Positions 17,779 through 26,512 are shown, numbered from the stretch's first letter. The stretch: DNA of 64,000 nt from Nostoc sp. TCL26-01 (GCF_013393945.1 NZ_CP040297.1:4992001-5056000); one strand, 5' to 3'. The notes: generated by a model not told the origin, from the sequence alone. Numbers and translations: made by a program.

Positions 17779-18297
17779 ATGGCAAACAAAGAACTGTTGC
17801 AAATCATTGAAAAAGCTGCTAGAGAAAATCTAACAGAGCTAGACCTCTCTGGCGAGGGACTGAGGAGCCTGCCGTCAGAAATCTGCCAACTTTCTAACTT
17901 GATGTGGCTATTTCTCGATAACAATCAACTGAGCAGCCTGCCGTCAGAAATTTGCCAACTCTCTAACTTGACAGGGCTATACCTTGATAATAATCAACTG
18001 AGCAGCCTGCCGTCAGAAATTTGCCAACTCTCCAACTTGATCATGCTAACTCTCAAGAACAATCAACTGAGTAGCTTGCCGCCAGAAATTTGCCAACTCT
18101 CAAAGTTGATGGGGCTACACCTTGATAATAATCAACTGAGCAGCCTACCGCCAGAAATTTGCCAACTCTCCAACTTGAAATGGCTATTCCTCGATAACAA
18201 TCCATTAATCTTTCCACCACCTGAAATTGTCAAACAAGGAAAGCAGGCAATTTTCACTTATCTTCGAGAAACTTTAGAGGATAGCCAAAAGCATTGA
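17779..18297 (+). CDS. Leucine-rich repeat protein (172 aa), Roco-like LRR segment
   Basis: After about 20 residues, five to six 23-residue leucine-rich repeats (consensus LSSLPSEICQLSNLxxLxLD plus NNQ) run to about residue 135. The tail (PPPEIVKQGKQAIFTYLRETLED) resembles the linker that precedes the Roc GTPase domain in cyanobacterial Roco proteins. No GTPase follows, so the gene is either a stand-alone LRR adaptor or a truncated Roco gene. The repeats are very similar at DNA level, which implies recent expansion. Such proteins mediate protein-protein contact, and no partner is evident. Confidence 0.8.
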   Translation: MANKELLQIIEKAARENLTELDLSGEGLRSLPSEICQLSNLMWLFLDNNQLSSLPSEICQLSNLTGLYLDNNQLSSLPSEICQLSNLIMLTLKNNQLSSLPPEICQLSKLMGLHLDNNQLSSLPPEICQLSNLKWLFLDNNPLIFPPPEIVKQGKQAIFTYLRETLEDSQKH

Positions 18298-18388
18298 TTC
18301 GTAATAGTTGAAAGGGCTAGTCTTAAGTATCTGCTATTTTCTCGGATACACTTCAAAATAGATCCATGATCATGACAGTAATCTAGTA

Positions 18389-19216
18389 ATGACTACATCT
18401 GCCCATACACAAGCTTCGCTCTTAACAGCGCGAGATCCTCAGTTTATTGCATCATTAATGCCTGTATGGGAGTGGTTTTACCGTTATTACTTCCGAGTCA
18501 CCACTGATGGATGGCATCATATCCCCAGGGAAGGCAAAGTGCTGCTAGTCGGTTCTCATAATGGTGGCATGGCTTCACCTGACATGGTGATGATGATGTA
18601 CGATTGGTTCCGGAGATTTGGGACTGGGCGTTTGGTGTATGGTTTAATGCACCCTTATGCTTGGCAGGTGAGTCCACAAATAGCTGGACTAGCGGAAAAA
18701 TTAGGCGCGATTCCTGCACACCCAAAAATGGCTAATGCTGCTTTTGATTTGGGTGCTAGCGTTCTCGTTTATCCTGGAGGACAATATGATATGTTTCGTC
18801 CTCACAGCCAACGTTATCAAATCCAATTTGCCGGTCATAAAGGTTTTATCAAACTGGCATTAAAACAAGCCGTTCCCATTATTCCTTTGATATCAGTTGG
18901 CGCTCATGATACGTTGATTGTCTTAGGTGATTGCTACGATGTAGTAAAACAATTACATCAACAGGGTTTACCTTGGTTATATAAAATAGATCCAGGTGTT
19001 TTTCCCATATATTTAGGTTTGCCCTGGGGTTTATCTATCGGCCCTCTACCAAATATTCCCCTACCAATCAAAATTCATACTCGTGTTTGTAGTCCGATTA
19101 TTTTTGAAAGGTATGGCGAAGATGCAGCCAAAGACCGTAACTATGTAAATGCTTGTTACGAACTTGTTTGTACACGAATGCAGCAAGAATTAGATGATTT
19201 AGTCATTAGTCAATAG
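18389..19216 (+). CDS. Lysophospholipid acyltransferase family protein (PlsC-like)
   Basis: The 275-residue protein has the PlsC-type fold markers. VLLVGSHNGGMASPDMVM (about 50-67) replaces the HX4D box with an H-x7-D spacing. VYPGGQYDMFRP (about 131) corresponds to the PxGG block III, followed by FIKLALKQAVPIIPLISVG (block IV). It should transfer acyl chains to a lyso-lipid or another alcohol at the membrane. The His spacing fits the TMEM68/phytyl-ester-synthase side of the superfamily, so the acceptor is unsure. The last residues (VISQ) and TAG come from an STRR array. Confidence 0.8.
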   Translation: MTTSAHTQASLLTARDPQFIASLMPVWEWFYRYYFRVTTDGWHHIPREGKVLLVGSHNGGMASPDMVMMMYDWFRRFGTGRLVYGLMHPYAWQVSPQIAGLAEKLGAIPAHPKMANAAFDLGASVLVYPGGQYDMFRPHSQRYQIQFAGHKGFIKLALKQAVPIIPLISVGAHDTLIVLGDCYDVVKQLHQQGLPWLYKIDPGVFPIYLGLPWGLSIGPLPNIPLPIKIHTRVCSPIIFERYGEDAAKDRNYVNACYELVCTRMQQELDDLVISQ

Positions 19217-19282
19217 TCAATAGTCAATAGTCATTAGTTATTAGAACTGACAACTGACAACTCAGCACTCAGCACTCATTAC
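19203..19282. repeat. STRR: AGTCAAT and ACTCAGC units
   Basis: Heptamer repeats (TAGTCAA, then CACTCAG) fill most of the gap between two convergent genes and overlap the 3' end of the acyltransferase gene. Confidence 0.8.
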
Positions 19283-19303
19283 TTCTCGTGGGAGCGATCG
19301 CTA

Positions 19304-20497
19304 CTAATTCACTGACTTGGCAATTACCCCCAACTGTAACCCAGACGGATAACTACCTTCTTCCTTGATGCGTTTAATTTCCGCATCGCTAATTCGCAAT
19401 CCTAATTTTTGTGCTAATGACTTGACAATATCACCACGATCAATCACACCACCGACAGCACCAGCAGGTGTCAGTACCGTCATGCGGGGTAATTGTTTAT
19501 TTTCTAGTTGATTAATTACTTCTGCAATAGAAGTTGACTCAGAAACAGTAGGTATCTCTGTCAAAGGATGAACAATACTGTGGAGAGTTTGCTTTTCCCA
19601 GTCGCTTCTTTCCACTAAGCGTAAATCCTCAATAGCCACCATACCTCGATAACGTCCATCAGATGCAGCAAAATAAACCTCTGGTGCTGTAGTCTCCAAT
19701 AGGTAAGTATCAGCAAAGGAACGTAAAGTTTGATCAGCATCGATGACACGAAAATCACGAGTCATAGCATCGGCGGCTGTCAGCTTCAGCAAAGTTTCTT
19801 GTAATGTAGTGATGCGGTCATAAGAATTAGCATTACGAATAGCAAACCAACCTAGTAGAGCAATCCATAAACCCGTGACTAATTCCCTAGTCAAGAAATC
19901 TACCACAAATCCCAGAGCGATCGCCAAATATCCTAAAATTTGTCCCGCCTTGGCTGCCCAATGTACTGCTTGAAAGCGGTTCCCAGTGATTTGCCATAAA
20001 GCAGCTTTCAAAACTTGACCCCCATCTAAAGGTAGCCCCGGAATCAAGTTAAATAAGGCAACAACAAGGTTAATTCTGGCTAAATCACCCACCATCACGC
20101 TGATAGGGCTAGCATCTGGGACAATCACCCCTGCCAATCGTAACAGCAAAAATAAACCAACACTCACCAAAGGCCCAGCGATCGCTACTTGAAACGCCTT
20201 CAGAGGAGTTTTCGATTCTTCTTCAATCGCCGCAATCCCACCAAACAAAAATAGAGTAATCGAGTTAACTTTAATTCCTTGCGATCGCGCTGCTAAACTG
20301 TGACCTAATTCGTGTAATAATACTGAACCAAACAGCAACAGCGCCATAGTGATCCCAGCACTCCATGCTATTACTGTTCCCCATTCTTGGTAAGCCACAC
20401 CGAAATTGAGAGTTGCTAGCCCCAGAATGATGAACCATAAAGGGTCTAAAAATAGGGGAATACCAAATAAAGAACCAATTCTCCAATTCGTTTGCAT
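19304..20497 (-). CDS. Site-2 protease family zinc metallopeptidase (M50) with C-terminal CBS domains
   Basis: The 397-residue polytopic membrane protein has the zinc motif HELGH at residues 62-66, followed by LAARSQGI. The second catalytic motif is NLIPGLPLDGGQVLKAAL (Asp ligand) near 155. After the membrane part, two CBS repeats (about 240-300 and 305-370) can be recognised in AMTRDFRVIDADQT and VIDRGDIVKSLA. Relatives cut transmembrane regulators such as anti-sigma factors, and the CBS pair probably senses adenylates. The substrate is unknown. The gene order gives no hint: psaK lies upstream on the same strand. Confidence 0.93.
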   Translation of the reverse strand: MQTNWRIGSLFGIPLFLDPLWFIILGLATLNFGVAYQEWGTVIAWSAGITMALLLFGSVLLHELGHSLAARSQGIKVNSITLFLFGGIAAIEEESKTPLKAFQVAIAGPLVSVGLFLLLRLAGVIVPDASPISVMVGDLARINLVVALFNLIPGLPLDGGQVLKAALWQITGNRFQAVHWAAKAGQILGYLAIALGFVVDFLTRELVTGLWIALLGWFAIRNANSYDRITTLQETLLKLTAADAMTRDFRVIDADQTLRSFADTYLLETTAPEVYFAASDGRYRGMVAIEDLRLVERSDWEKQTLHSIVHPLTEIPTVSESTSIAEVINQLENKQLPRMTVLTPAGAVGGVIDRGDIVKSLAQKLGLRISDAEIKRIKEEGSYPSGLQLGVIAKSVN

Positions 20498-20724
20498 TAC
20501 ATTGTCCTGAAACTAAATATTTTCAGCCGACATAGCAGACACTTTCAGCGTGCTTTTTGTATACAAATTTTCTTTTATTTATGTACTTTAAAGTGTCTAA
20601 ATCCAAAATTTCTCACCCACAGAGATTATCTAGTCAGCAGTCGTTGGTCAATATCTCCTAGATTTTAGAATAGCAATCCAGCCGATGCGAATATTTAAAA
20701 AACAAAAAAATATATTTTTGATTG

Positions 20725-20750
20725 TAGAGACGTTGCGTGCAACGTCTCTA
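20725..20750. repeat. 12-bp stem palindrome (TAGAGACGTTGC family), downstream of psaK
   Basis: TAGAGACGTTGC and GCAACGTCTCTA are separated by 2 nt. It is the same family as 6895-6925. On the psaK strand it lies 46 bp after the stop and may end that transcript, though the T-run is poor. Confidence 0.75.
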
Positions 20751-20795
20751 TTGATTCGTTAAGACATGAATAATCAAATCTTAACGTCAGCCAAT

Positions 20796-21050
20796 TTACA
20801 GACGACCGATATTAGTTAATCCTAAAACTATGCCAATACCAAGAACATGACCAAAGGCCATTGCACCAATAAAGGCTGGGAGACTAATAGGTAACCCAGG
20901 TAACTTCGGGCCGACTTGGGGATATTGAATTCTCGTAGCCAACAGCAGCGCAACTATACTGCTAGCACTAATAATAATTGCGACAGTGGGACTCCACTCA
21001 GGTGTTGCGGGTACAGTTGCAGCTGCTGCTAATAAAGTTGATGAAATCAA
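20796..21050 (-). CDS. psaK: Photosystem I reaction centre subunit PsaK
   Basis: The 84-residue thylakoid membrane protein has two membrane helices (about 20-41 and 57-80) joined by a basic, Pro-rich loop (RIQYPQVGPKLPGLP). Its end FGHVLGIGIVLGLTNIGRL matches the conserved PsaK C-terminus. PsaK sits at the PSI periphery and contacts antenna. The predicted start is a rare TTG, supported by an AGGAG eight bases upstream. The first 15 residues (LLAAAATVPATPEW) look like the cleaved PsaK presequence. These genomes usually carry several psaK copies, and this looks like a diverged paralogue. Confidence 0.9.
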   Translation of the reverse strand: MISSTLLAAAATVPATPEWSPTVAIIISASSIVALLLATRIQYPQVGPKLPGLPISLPAFIGAMAFGHVLGIGIVLGLTNIGRL

Positions 21051-21058
21051 TCTTTTGT

Positions 21059-21063
21059 CTCCT
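21059..21063 (-). promoter_or_regulatory. Shine-Dalgarno AGGAG deciding the TTG start of psaK
   Basis: On the minus strand AGGAG is followed after 8 nt by TTG. No in-frame ATG lies near, so initiation at TTG is the simplest reading. Confidence 0.65.
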
Positions 21064-21178
21064 AATATGAGGTGAAAAGTTAATGTATACCTAGAGAATT
21101 ATAGAGTTAGTCAGGACACAACCGAAATTCATCCACAAAAATTCGCTCTTTTTTTGTTATCAAATATCTGAAATTTTT

Positions 21179-21808
21179 ATGCGGGTTAAAATTTGCGGTA
21201 TTACACAACCACAACAGGCAGAAGCGATCGCTGCTTTAGGGGCAACAGCGCTAGGATTTATGTGTGTACCTTCGTCTCCTCGTTACATCAGCGCCGCACA
21301 AATCCAGCTAGTAGTGGCAAACTTACCAGTAAACATCGACAAAATCGGAGTCTTTGCCAATACCAGTATCAACGAAATTAGTCACATCGTTCGGGAATCG
21401 GGTTTAACTGGTGTTCAGTTACATGGTGATGAAACACCAGAATTTTGCTACCAATTACGGCAATCTCTACCCCAAGTAGAAATTCTCAAAGCCTTAAGAA
21501 TTCGTCGTGTTGATGACCTACAGCTAGCAGCGATTTACACTCCATGTATAGATACTTTACTGCTGGATGCTTATCATCCCCAAAAATTAGGTGGTACAGG
21601 TCAAACCCTAGATTGGCAAATGTTGCAACAATTTGTCCCTACTTGCCCTTGGTTACTAGCTGGGGGACTAACACCAGATAATATTTTAGCAGCCCTCAGC
21701 CAAATTCATCCTGATGGGATTGACCTATCTAGTGGTGTAGAAATTAAACCAGGTGATAAAGATTTAGAGAAAGTAGGTTGTTTATTTCAGAAACTAGGCA
21801 ATCGGTAA
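21179..21808 (+). CDS. trpF: Phosphoribosylanthranilate isomerase (TrpF)
   Basis: The 209-residue TIM-barrel enzyme carries out the Amadori rearrangement of PRA in tryptophan synthesis. Landmarks are MRVKICGIT (catalytic Cys 5), GFMCVPSSPRYIS, GVQLHGDETPEFC, LLLDAYHPQKLGGTGQTLDW (catalytic Asp plus phosphate loop), LLAGGLTPDNI and GIDLSSGVEIKPGDKD. Length is normal and no fusion is present. A HAD phosphatase gene follows after 20 bp and is probably co-transcribed. No other trp genes are adjacent, as usual in cyanobacteria. Confidence 0.96.
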   Translation: MRVKICGITQPQQAEAIAALGATALGFMCVPSSPRYISAAQIQLVVANLPVNIDKIGVFANTSINEISHIVRESGLTGVQLHGDETPEFCYQLRQSLPQVEILKALRIRRVDDLQLAAIYTPCIDTLLLDAYHPQKLGGTGQTLDWQMLQQFVPTCPWLLAGGLTPDNILAALSQIHPDGIDLSSGVEIKPGDKDLEKVGCLFQKLGNR

Positions 21809-21828
21809 TTCACAACTCTGAGAAATTT

Positions 21829-22680
21829 ATGAATCAAACATCCATTGCTACTCAGGCTACGGAAGAGATCAAACTGCTGGTATTGGACATAGATGGGACA
21901 ATTTCAGGGGAATCGAATACTATCAGTCCAACTGTCAAGCAAGCGATCGCCGCCGTGCAAGCACGAGGTATTCATGTAGCGATCGCCACGGGTAGAATGT
22001 ATCGCTCGGCACTACGCTTTCATCAGGAAATTAACTCTAACTTGCCATTGGTAGCTTATCAAGGAGCCTGGATTCAAGACCCCACTAACCAAAAAATCCA
22101 TCAGCATCTACCTCTAGCGAGAGAAATTGCCTATGAATTACTAAATTATTTTGAACAACCACAATGGCGATCGCTTTTATCTATCCACTTCTACATCAAT
22201 GATCAGCTGTATGTGCGAGAAGTCACCAGAGAAACGCAAATTTATGGGCAACGCTCAGGTATTACACCGATTGCTGTAGGTGATTTACGCCAAGTTTTAA
22301 CCAATGAACCGACAAAAATATTAGCATTATGTGATGACATAGAGGTAATCAACAAACTCTTAGGCAGTTTGCGTCGTCAATATACACCAGCCGAACTTTA
22401 TCTGACTACATCCGTTGCCACTTTCTTTGAGGCGACTCATGCCACTGTCAACAAAGGTAATGCTGTACGTTACCTAGCAGAAGAATTACTAGGAATCAAA
22501 AACACCAACGTGATCACCATTGGTGATAACTTCAATGATGTCGAAATGCTCCAGTATGCCGGCATCGGTATCGCTATGGGTAACGCTCCTCCAGATGTGC
22601 AAGCGATCGCCCAATGGGTCGCCCCCAGCGTCGAGGAAGATGGTGTAGCCGTGGCAATTGAAAAATTTCTCCTGGGTTGA
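21829..22680 (+). CDS. Cof-type HAD-superfamily hydrolase
   Basis: The roughly 283-residue protein has the HAD motifs. Motif I is LLVLDIDGTISGES (nucleophile Asp). Motif II is VAIATGRMYRSALRF. A Lys in VNKGNAVRYL supplies motif III, and ITIGDNFNDVEMLQYAGIG is motif IV. The C2-type cap between motifs II and III places it in the Cof/YidA group of phosphatases acting on sugar phosphates or similar. A TTG at 21778 in the same frame would overlap trpF. The ATG at 21829 is preferred. A terminator follows at 22714. Confidence 0.9.
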   Translation: MNQTSIATQATEEIKLLVLDIDGTISGESNTISPTVKQAIAAVQARGIHVAIATGRMYRSALRFHQEINSNLPLVAYQGAWIQDPTNQKIHQHLPLAREIAYELLNYFEQPQWRSLLSIHFYINDQLYVREVTRETQIYGQRSGITPIAVGDLRQVLTNEPTKILALCDDIEVINKLLGSLRRQYTPAELYLTTSVATFFEATHATVNKGNAVRYLAEELLGIKNTNVITIGDNFNDVEMLQYAGIGIAMGNAPPDVQAIAQWVAPSVEEDGVAVAIEKFLLG

Positions 22681-22713
22681 AGAAATATTCTGTCAAATTC
22701 TTTATCAAAAAGT

Positions 22714-22744
22714 ACAAAAAAACAGGGACTTATCTCCCTTTTTT
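22714..22744 (+). terminator. Rho-independent terminator after the HAD gene
   Basis: AGGGA and TCCCT, extended by A-run/T-run pairing, form a stem with a CTTATC loop. A T-tract follows directly, about 40 bp after the stop. Confidence 0.65.
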
Positions 22745-22804
22745 ATTTTGGATATTTTGCCTAACTTTAAATTTAGAACCCGATAAAAAACCCTAAAAAT
22801 CAGA

Positions 22805-22845
22805 AAGAACACCGACGACTGGCCGTGTTTCGTCTCGGTGTTCTT
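22805..22845. repeat. Inverted repeat AAGAACACCGA / TCGGTGTTCTT
   Basis: An 11-bp perfect stem encloses 19 nt that include GGCCGTG. It lies alone in the 460-bp gap before the DALR gene. It could be a structured RNA or a small dispersed palindrome. There is no T-run. Confidence 0.55.
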
Positions 22846-23062
22846 GCTGGTTCGCTCCTCACACACCAGATAATATAACCGAGGTAATCTCATGAGTCAA
22901 TACTTAGTAATAAAAGTTTTTATTGTCTTTTTGTGAGTTTAGGGGTGTAGGGGTATAAACAGTGAACGTTTATTAACTGATAACTGATAACTGTTAACTG
23001 GTAACTGATTTGGTAGGGGTGTAGGGGTTTAAGGAAACTAAGATTTTTTCATTGGTTCGATC

Positions 23063-23138
23063 CTCAGCACTCATCACTCAGCACTCAGCACTCAGCACTC
23101 AGCACTCATCACTCAGCACTCAGCACTCAGCACTCATC
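23063..23138. repeat. STRR: CACTCAG heptamers
   Basis: About ten tandem CACTCAG/CACTCAT units end just before the stop of the minus-strand DALR gene. Confidence 0.85.
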
Positions 23139-23143
23139 AATCT

Positions 23144-24010
23144 CTAAAGTTCCCAAGGTGCAATTACTCCTAATTTTGTCTCTAGCAAAAACCTCAACAC
23201 TTTTTGCGTGACCATGACCAAGCCCAACCTGACTTGAGCTAGTTCTGGAAAGTTAGTTTTCACCTCACCCCAAATACGACAGTAGCGGTAGAAATCTGCA
23301 AAAGCTTGACTCAAGTCTAATCCCAGTTTTTCCCAATTCACCACACCACTATCCGAACACATAAGCTCATCTACTACTCTGACTAACTCAGAAATTAACC
23401 TCATCTCATGGGGATGATGGCAGCGTAGTTTGGTATGACTATTTAGCCAAGGGATTGTGTTTACTAATCGCAAATTCCCCAATAATTCACTATTGTCTGG
23501 AAGTTGTTTCTCAATTTCAATTAATCCCTCACGAGCAGCTAATAATATCAATGAGCAGCAACGTGCATGAGCGTGAAAAATAGTAAATAAGCGAGATGAA
23601 TCTACAATTTTTACTCTCCTGTGATTTACACCTAGCTCATTTTCTCCTAAACCTTTGATTGCCAGATGTTGCAACCAAATTGCTAACAAAGAATCTGTGA
23701 TTGTGATATGAATCGATCCAGGAGATACAATTTGCACAAGAAATATTTCACTAGAAATAGCCCAAAGATGAGAAGCGATAAAATTGCTGACCTCAGTTGT
23801 GGCTCGATTATGAGATTTTGATAACATCAGCGCTAGGTCTGAGATATATAAAATTTTTTGGTTATCTCTACCTTTATACAGAGGAATTTTTCTGTTTAAT
23901 ATGCTTTGCTGTTTTAGATGATGGTTGTAATTATCTAGAACAGCTAGTAAGTAACTGTATACTAACTGCTTCAATGCTGTACTTTTACTTACTGATAAGT
24001 CATGCTCCAC
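23144..24010 (-). CDS. DALR anticodon-binding domain protein (ArgRS C-terminal-like, no synthetase core)
   Basis: The 288-residue protein aligns by eye with the C-terminal DALR domain of arginyl-tRNA synthetase. The end shows the expected pattern: HPHEMRLISELVRVVDEL, QAFADFYRYCRIW and VRLGLVMVTQKVLRFLL ending in GVIAPWEL. There is no HIGH or KMSKS catalytic motif and no room for a catalytic core. It may bind tRNA or have a regulatory role. I infer that it descended from argS by loss of the catalytic part. The start is GTG at 24010. It is an isolated gene. Confidence 0.75.
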   Translation of the reverse strand: MEHDLSVSKSTALKQLVYSYLLAVLDNYNHHLKQQSILNRKIPLYKGRDNQKILYISDLALMLSKSHNRATTEVSNFIASHLWAISSEIFLVQIVSPGSIHITITDSLLAIWLQHLAIKGLGENELGVNHRRVKIVDSSRLFTIFHAHARCCSLILLAAREGLIEIEKQLPDNSELLGNLRLVNTIPWLNSHTKLRCHHPHEMRLISELVRVVDELMCSDSGVVNWEKLGLDLSQAFADFYRYCRIWGEVKTNFPELAQVRLGLVMVTQKVLRFLLETKLGVIAPWEL

Positions 24011-24140
24011 TTAGTCTTTATGAAAATTTTTGTTTCATAAATTACTGATAAGCCTGTCATCTGTCTTTAGATATAATATTATTCTGATCGAAGAAAAATG
24101 AGAATAGCATAAAATTTGATAAATATTCGATGAATAATAT

Positions 24141-24154
24141 GTAAACTTTACTAC
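24141..24154 (+). promoter_or_regulatory. GTA-N8-TAC, candidate NtcA-type site
   Basis: GTAAACTTTACTAC fits the NtcA consensus and lies 127 bp before the Crp/Fnr-family start. A TATAAC lies 20 bp after it, a plausible -10 position. Such matches occur by chance in AT-rich DNA, so this is only a candidate. Confidence 0.35.
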
Positions 24155-24280
24155 CGTCATTGTACAGTAGAAAGTATAACAAAATAGTAGAGAGTAATTT
24201 ACCCTCTACTTTTTGGGTGGCTGACGCTGTTAGGCGTTAAGCCTACTTCAACAAATACAAAGACACTCCTTGCACTTTTT

Positions 24281-25039
24281 ATGACGTCTTTGTTTTCAGC
24301 CGAACGCTCTTTGTTACCTATGCAATCTCCATCCTCCTTTTCTGAGGCATCACGGCCTTTTTTGACTTGGCAACGAATTCTTGACTGGGCTCAAGAACAC
24401 TATCGCTGTCGTACTTTCAGCAAAGATGAACGCATTCCAGCCAGACCTGGTTTGCTGTATCTTGTGCAGAGAGGCGCAATCCGCATGGTGGGAACAGCCC
24501 AAGTGAGTGCTACTGCCAGTCAACTGACTTCTCGACGCATCAACAGAACTCCAGAAGAAGCTTTCTTGGGTTTTGTCGGCGCAGGACAGCCGTTTGAAAT
24601 TGTTGCTCAGTCTCCATTTACGCTCCAATCATACGCTCACGTTGATCAAACAGCCGTGCTGTGGATGTATTGGCACGACTTAGATAACTGGCCTCACTTC
24701 CGCCGTGAAGTAATGGATGCTTTCAGATATCAACACCAGCGCAAGCTACTATGGCTGAGTGCTTTGGGTCAACGGCGTACAATTGATAGACTCTTAGGAT
24801 TCCTCACTTTGTTAATTGAGGAATATGGAGAGCCTGCCATGAGCGACACCGATCCCGATGTGATTCGTGGTTATTGTTTGCCTTTCCCTTTGACTCATGC
24901 TCAAATTGGTAGTGCGATCGGTTCCACTCGTGTAACTGTCACCCGCTTAATGGGTAAACTGCGTCAACGTGGTTTAATCCTCACGCAAGGGGATAATCTT
25001 ATTTGTTTGCCAGCAGAGTCAATTAATAGAGCTAGCTAA
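24281..25039 (+). CDS. Crp/Fnr-family transcription regulator
   Basis: The 252-residue protein has an N-terminal cNMP-binding-like beta-roll (about 45-150) and a helical dimerisation region. Its C-terminal winged HTH contains LTHAQIGSAIGSTRVTVTRLMGKLRQRG (shown to start near residue 205), nearly the same as the recognition helix of NtcA. It may therefore bind NtcA-like half-sites. The phosphate-binding cassette typical of cAMP receptors (RSAxE) is not visible, so cAMP is probably not the ligand. It is not NtcA itself: it is longer and differs through the effector domain. A second in-frame ATG at 24320 is an alternative start. Confidence 0.85.
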   Translation: MTSLFSAERSLLPMQSPSSFSEASRPFLTWQRILDWAQEHYRCRTFSKDERIPARPGLLYLVQRGAIRMVGTAQVSATASQLTSRRINRTPEEAFLGFVGAGQPFEIVAQSPFTLQSYAHVDQTAVLWMYWHDLDNWPHFRREVMDAFRYQHQRKLLWLSALGQRRTIDRLLGFLTLLIEEYGEPAMSDTDPDVIRGYCLPFPLTHAQIGSAIGSTRVTVTRLMGKLRQRGLILTQGDNLICLPAESINRAS

Positions 25040-25459
25040 AGCATCTTTGACTGTTTATTGTTTATAGGGCATCTACGGTTGGGAACTACCACTTTGTCTA
25101 CAGCAATAGCAAATGTGGGTAAAATTTAGACTTTCAAGCTCCAGTCATCAGTTCCTATCCCCCGATCTCTTAGCAGTAAGTCGTCGCCAGCAACACTCAC
25201 TTACTGCTCAACTCAATTAAAGATTGTGCAATCGGGCTGTCTTTTAGCAAAGCCTCAATGTTCAATTTATCTAGTCACCGAGACATTTAGGGAGGACGTT
25301 AGCGCAGCTTACCGTAAGTATCGCTTCTCGGTCTAGACTAATCTTAAGTCCCTACATTCGCCCCAACGGCAAGGGTCTGGTTGGACATTGAGGAACCCAA
25401 CTTTGGGTAACAATTCAAAATTACAAATCTAAAATTATTCTGCCTGGAGTCAAGATTAA
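25040..25459. other. 420-bp intergenic gap, no gene recognised
   Basis: Mixed sequence between convergent genes. It contains fragments that look like dispersed repeat debris (AGGACGTTAGCGCAGC near 25292) but no complete element, hairpin with T-run or open frame. Confidence 0.4.
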
Positions 25460-26485
25460 TTACTTGATTCTAATAAAACCTGCTTTCTCTAACAGTTCTT
25501 GTCCTGGAGATGACAGTAGCCAATTGGCGTAAGCTTCACCAGCTTGTTGGTCTACCTGACCATTTTGTTTGATAATGACAAATAAATTGCGGGTAATAGG
25601 ATATTCACCACTACGAAACATTTGAGCATTCAATTGATTACGCTGATTGGGGCATTGAGATGGGGAAATGTATGGTTCCTGGTATGGAGTGATCAATTGC
25701 TGACTTGTGCGTCCAATTGCTAAAGACTTAATAGTACATTGGGGTACAACTTCTGGGGCTGAGGCGTAGTAAATTCCCCCAGGGTTGGCAGCTAATTTGC
25801 GCAAAGCTTCTGTAGTTGTGCCAATGTAGCTGACATTATTGGCAAAACGCTCCCCTTCCAGCACATTCTGCACAAAAAATTCCACTGTACCGCCGGCTTC
25901 TTGATTACGAGAAAAGGGTGTAATAGGTAAATTGGTTCCACCTACTTCACGCCAATTGGTAATCTTGCCAGTGTAGATGTCTTTAAGTTGAGAGACAGTT
26001 AAACCAGGAATATTGAGATTGGGATTGACAGCAATAGCAATACCATCAATTGCTACGGGAATTTCTTTGAGAGTAAATCCTTTTTGTTGTGCGGCGGAGT
26101 TTTCTTGGGGCTGAACTGAGCGAGAAGATTGAGAAAAAGCTAGTTGATTATCTATCAACATCCGAATACCAGTGCCAGAACCGGGTTTACCAGAGGGGGG
26201 TTGGACATAACGTAAGATAAAGCCGGGGCAGCGTTTTTGCAGTTCTGAGTCTACATCTTTGCGAATGGGGGCCCAAGTAGTGCTGTCACCGTAGTTGAAT
26301 GTTCCTTGGGGTAGGTTTGGCACTTCGCATTTGCCGTTGGACTGATTTTGCGCAATATTATTAGGCTGATTGCTATTTGGCTTTGGTTGCCAGATATCTC
26401 TAAAAAACCATAAACCAGCTAATATTAAGCCAATGGGGATAATGCTGGATAATAAAAGTAAAAGTGTTTCGTTTTTTTGAGACAT
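25460..26485 (-). CDS. PstS-like phosphate/substrate-binding domain protein, membrane-anchored
   Basis: The 341-residue protein has one N-terminal hydrophobic segment (about 8-29) serving as anchor or uncleaved signal. A periplasmic-binding fold of the PBP-like/PstS type follows, with IPVAIDGIAIAVNPNLNIPG, LTVSQLKDIYTGKITNW, PITPFSRNQEAGGTVEFF and a C-terminal YANWLLSSPGQELLEKAGF. No pst transporter genes are present. Its gene starts 27 bp after the stop of a Ser/Thr kinase gene on the same strand. It is likely a receptor or sensor partner of that kinase rather than a transport component. Confidence 0.85.
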   Translation of the reverse strand: MSQKNETLLLLLSSIIPIGLILAGLWFFRDIWQPKPNSNQPNNIAQNQSNGKCEVPNLPQGTFNYGDSTTWAPIRKDVDSELQKRCPGFILRYVQPPSGKPGSGTGIRMLIDNQLAFSQSSRSVQPQENSAAQQKGFTLKEIPVAIDGIAIAVNPNLNIPGLTVSQLKDIYTGKITNWREVGGTNLPITPFSRNQEAGGTVEFFVQNVLEGERFANNVSYIGTTTEALRKLAANPGGIYYASAPEVVPQCTIKSLAIGRTSQQLITPYQEPYISPSQCPNQRNQLNAQMFRSGEYPITRNLFVIIKQNGQVDQQAGEAYANWLLSSPGQELLEKAGFIRIK

Positions 26486-26512
26486 ATCTCTCTATTAACG
26501 CGAAAAATTTTG

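Noticed and set aside
22705..22893. 62-codon minus-strand frame in the gap after the HAD gene
   Set aside because: It spans a terminator and an inverted repeat. Its Lys/Phe-rich composition reflects AT-rich DNA and there is no ribosome-binding site.
23040..23075. TTGGTTCGATCCTC, reminiscent of a tRNA T-arm
   Set aside because: No acceptor or anticodon arm can be folded around it. The following bases are an STRR.
24281..25039. Identification of the Crp/Fnr gene as ntcA
   Set aside because: Only the recognition helix is like NtcA. The N-terminal and effector regions and the length differ from the NtcA sequence that I know.
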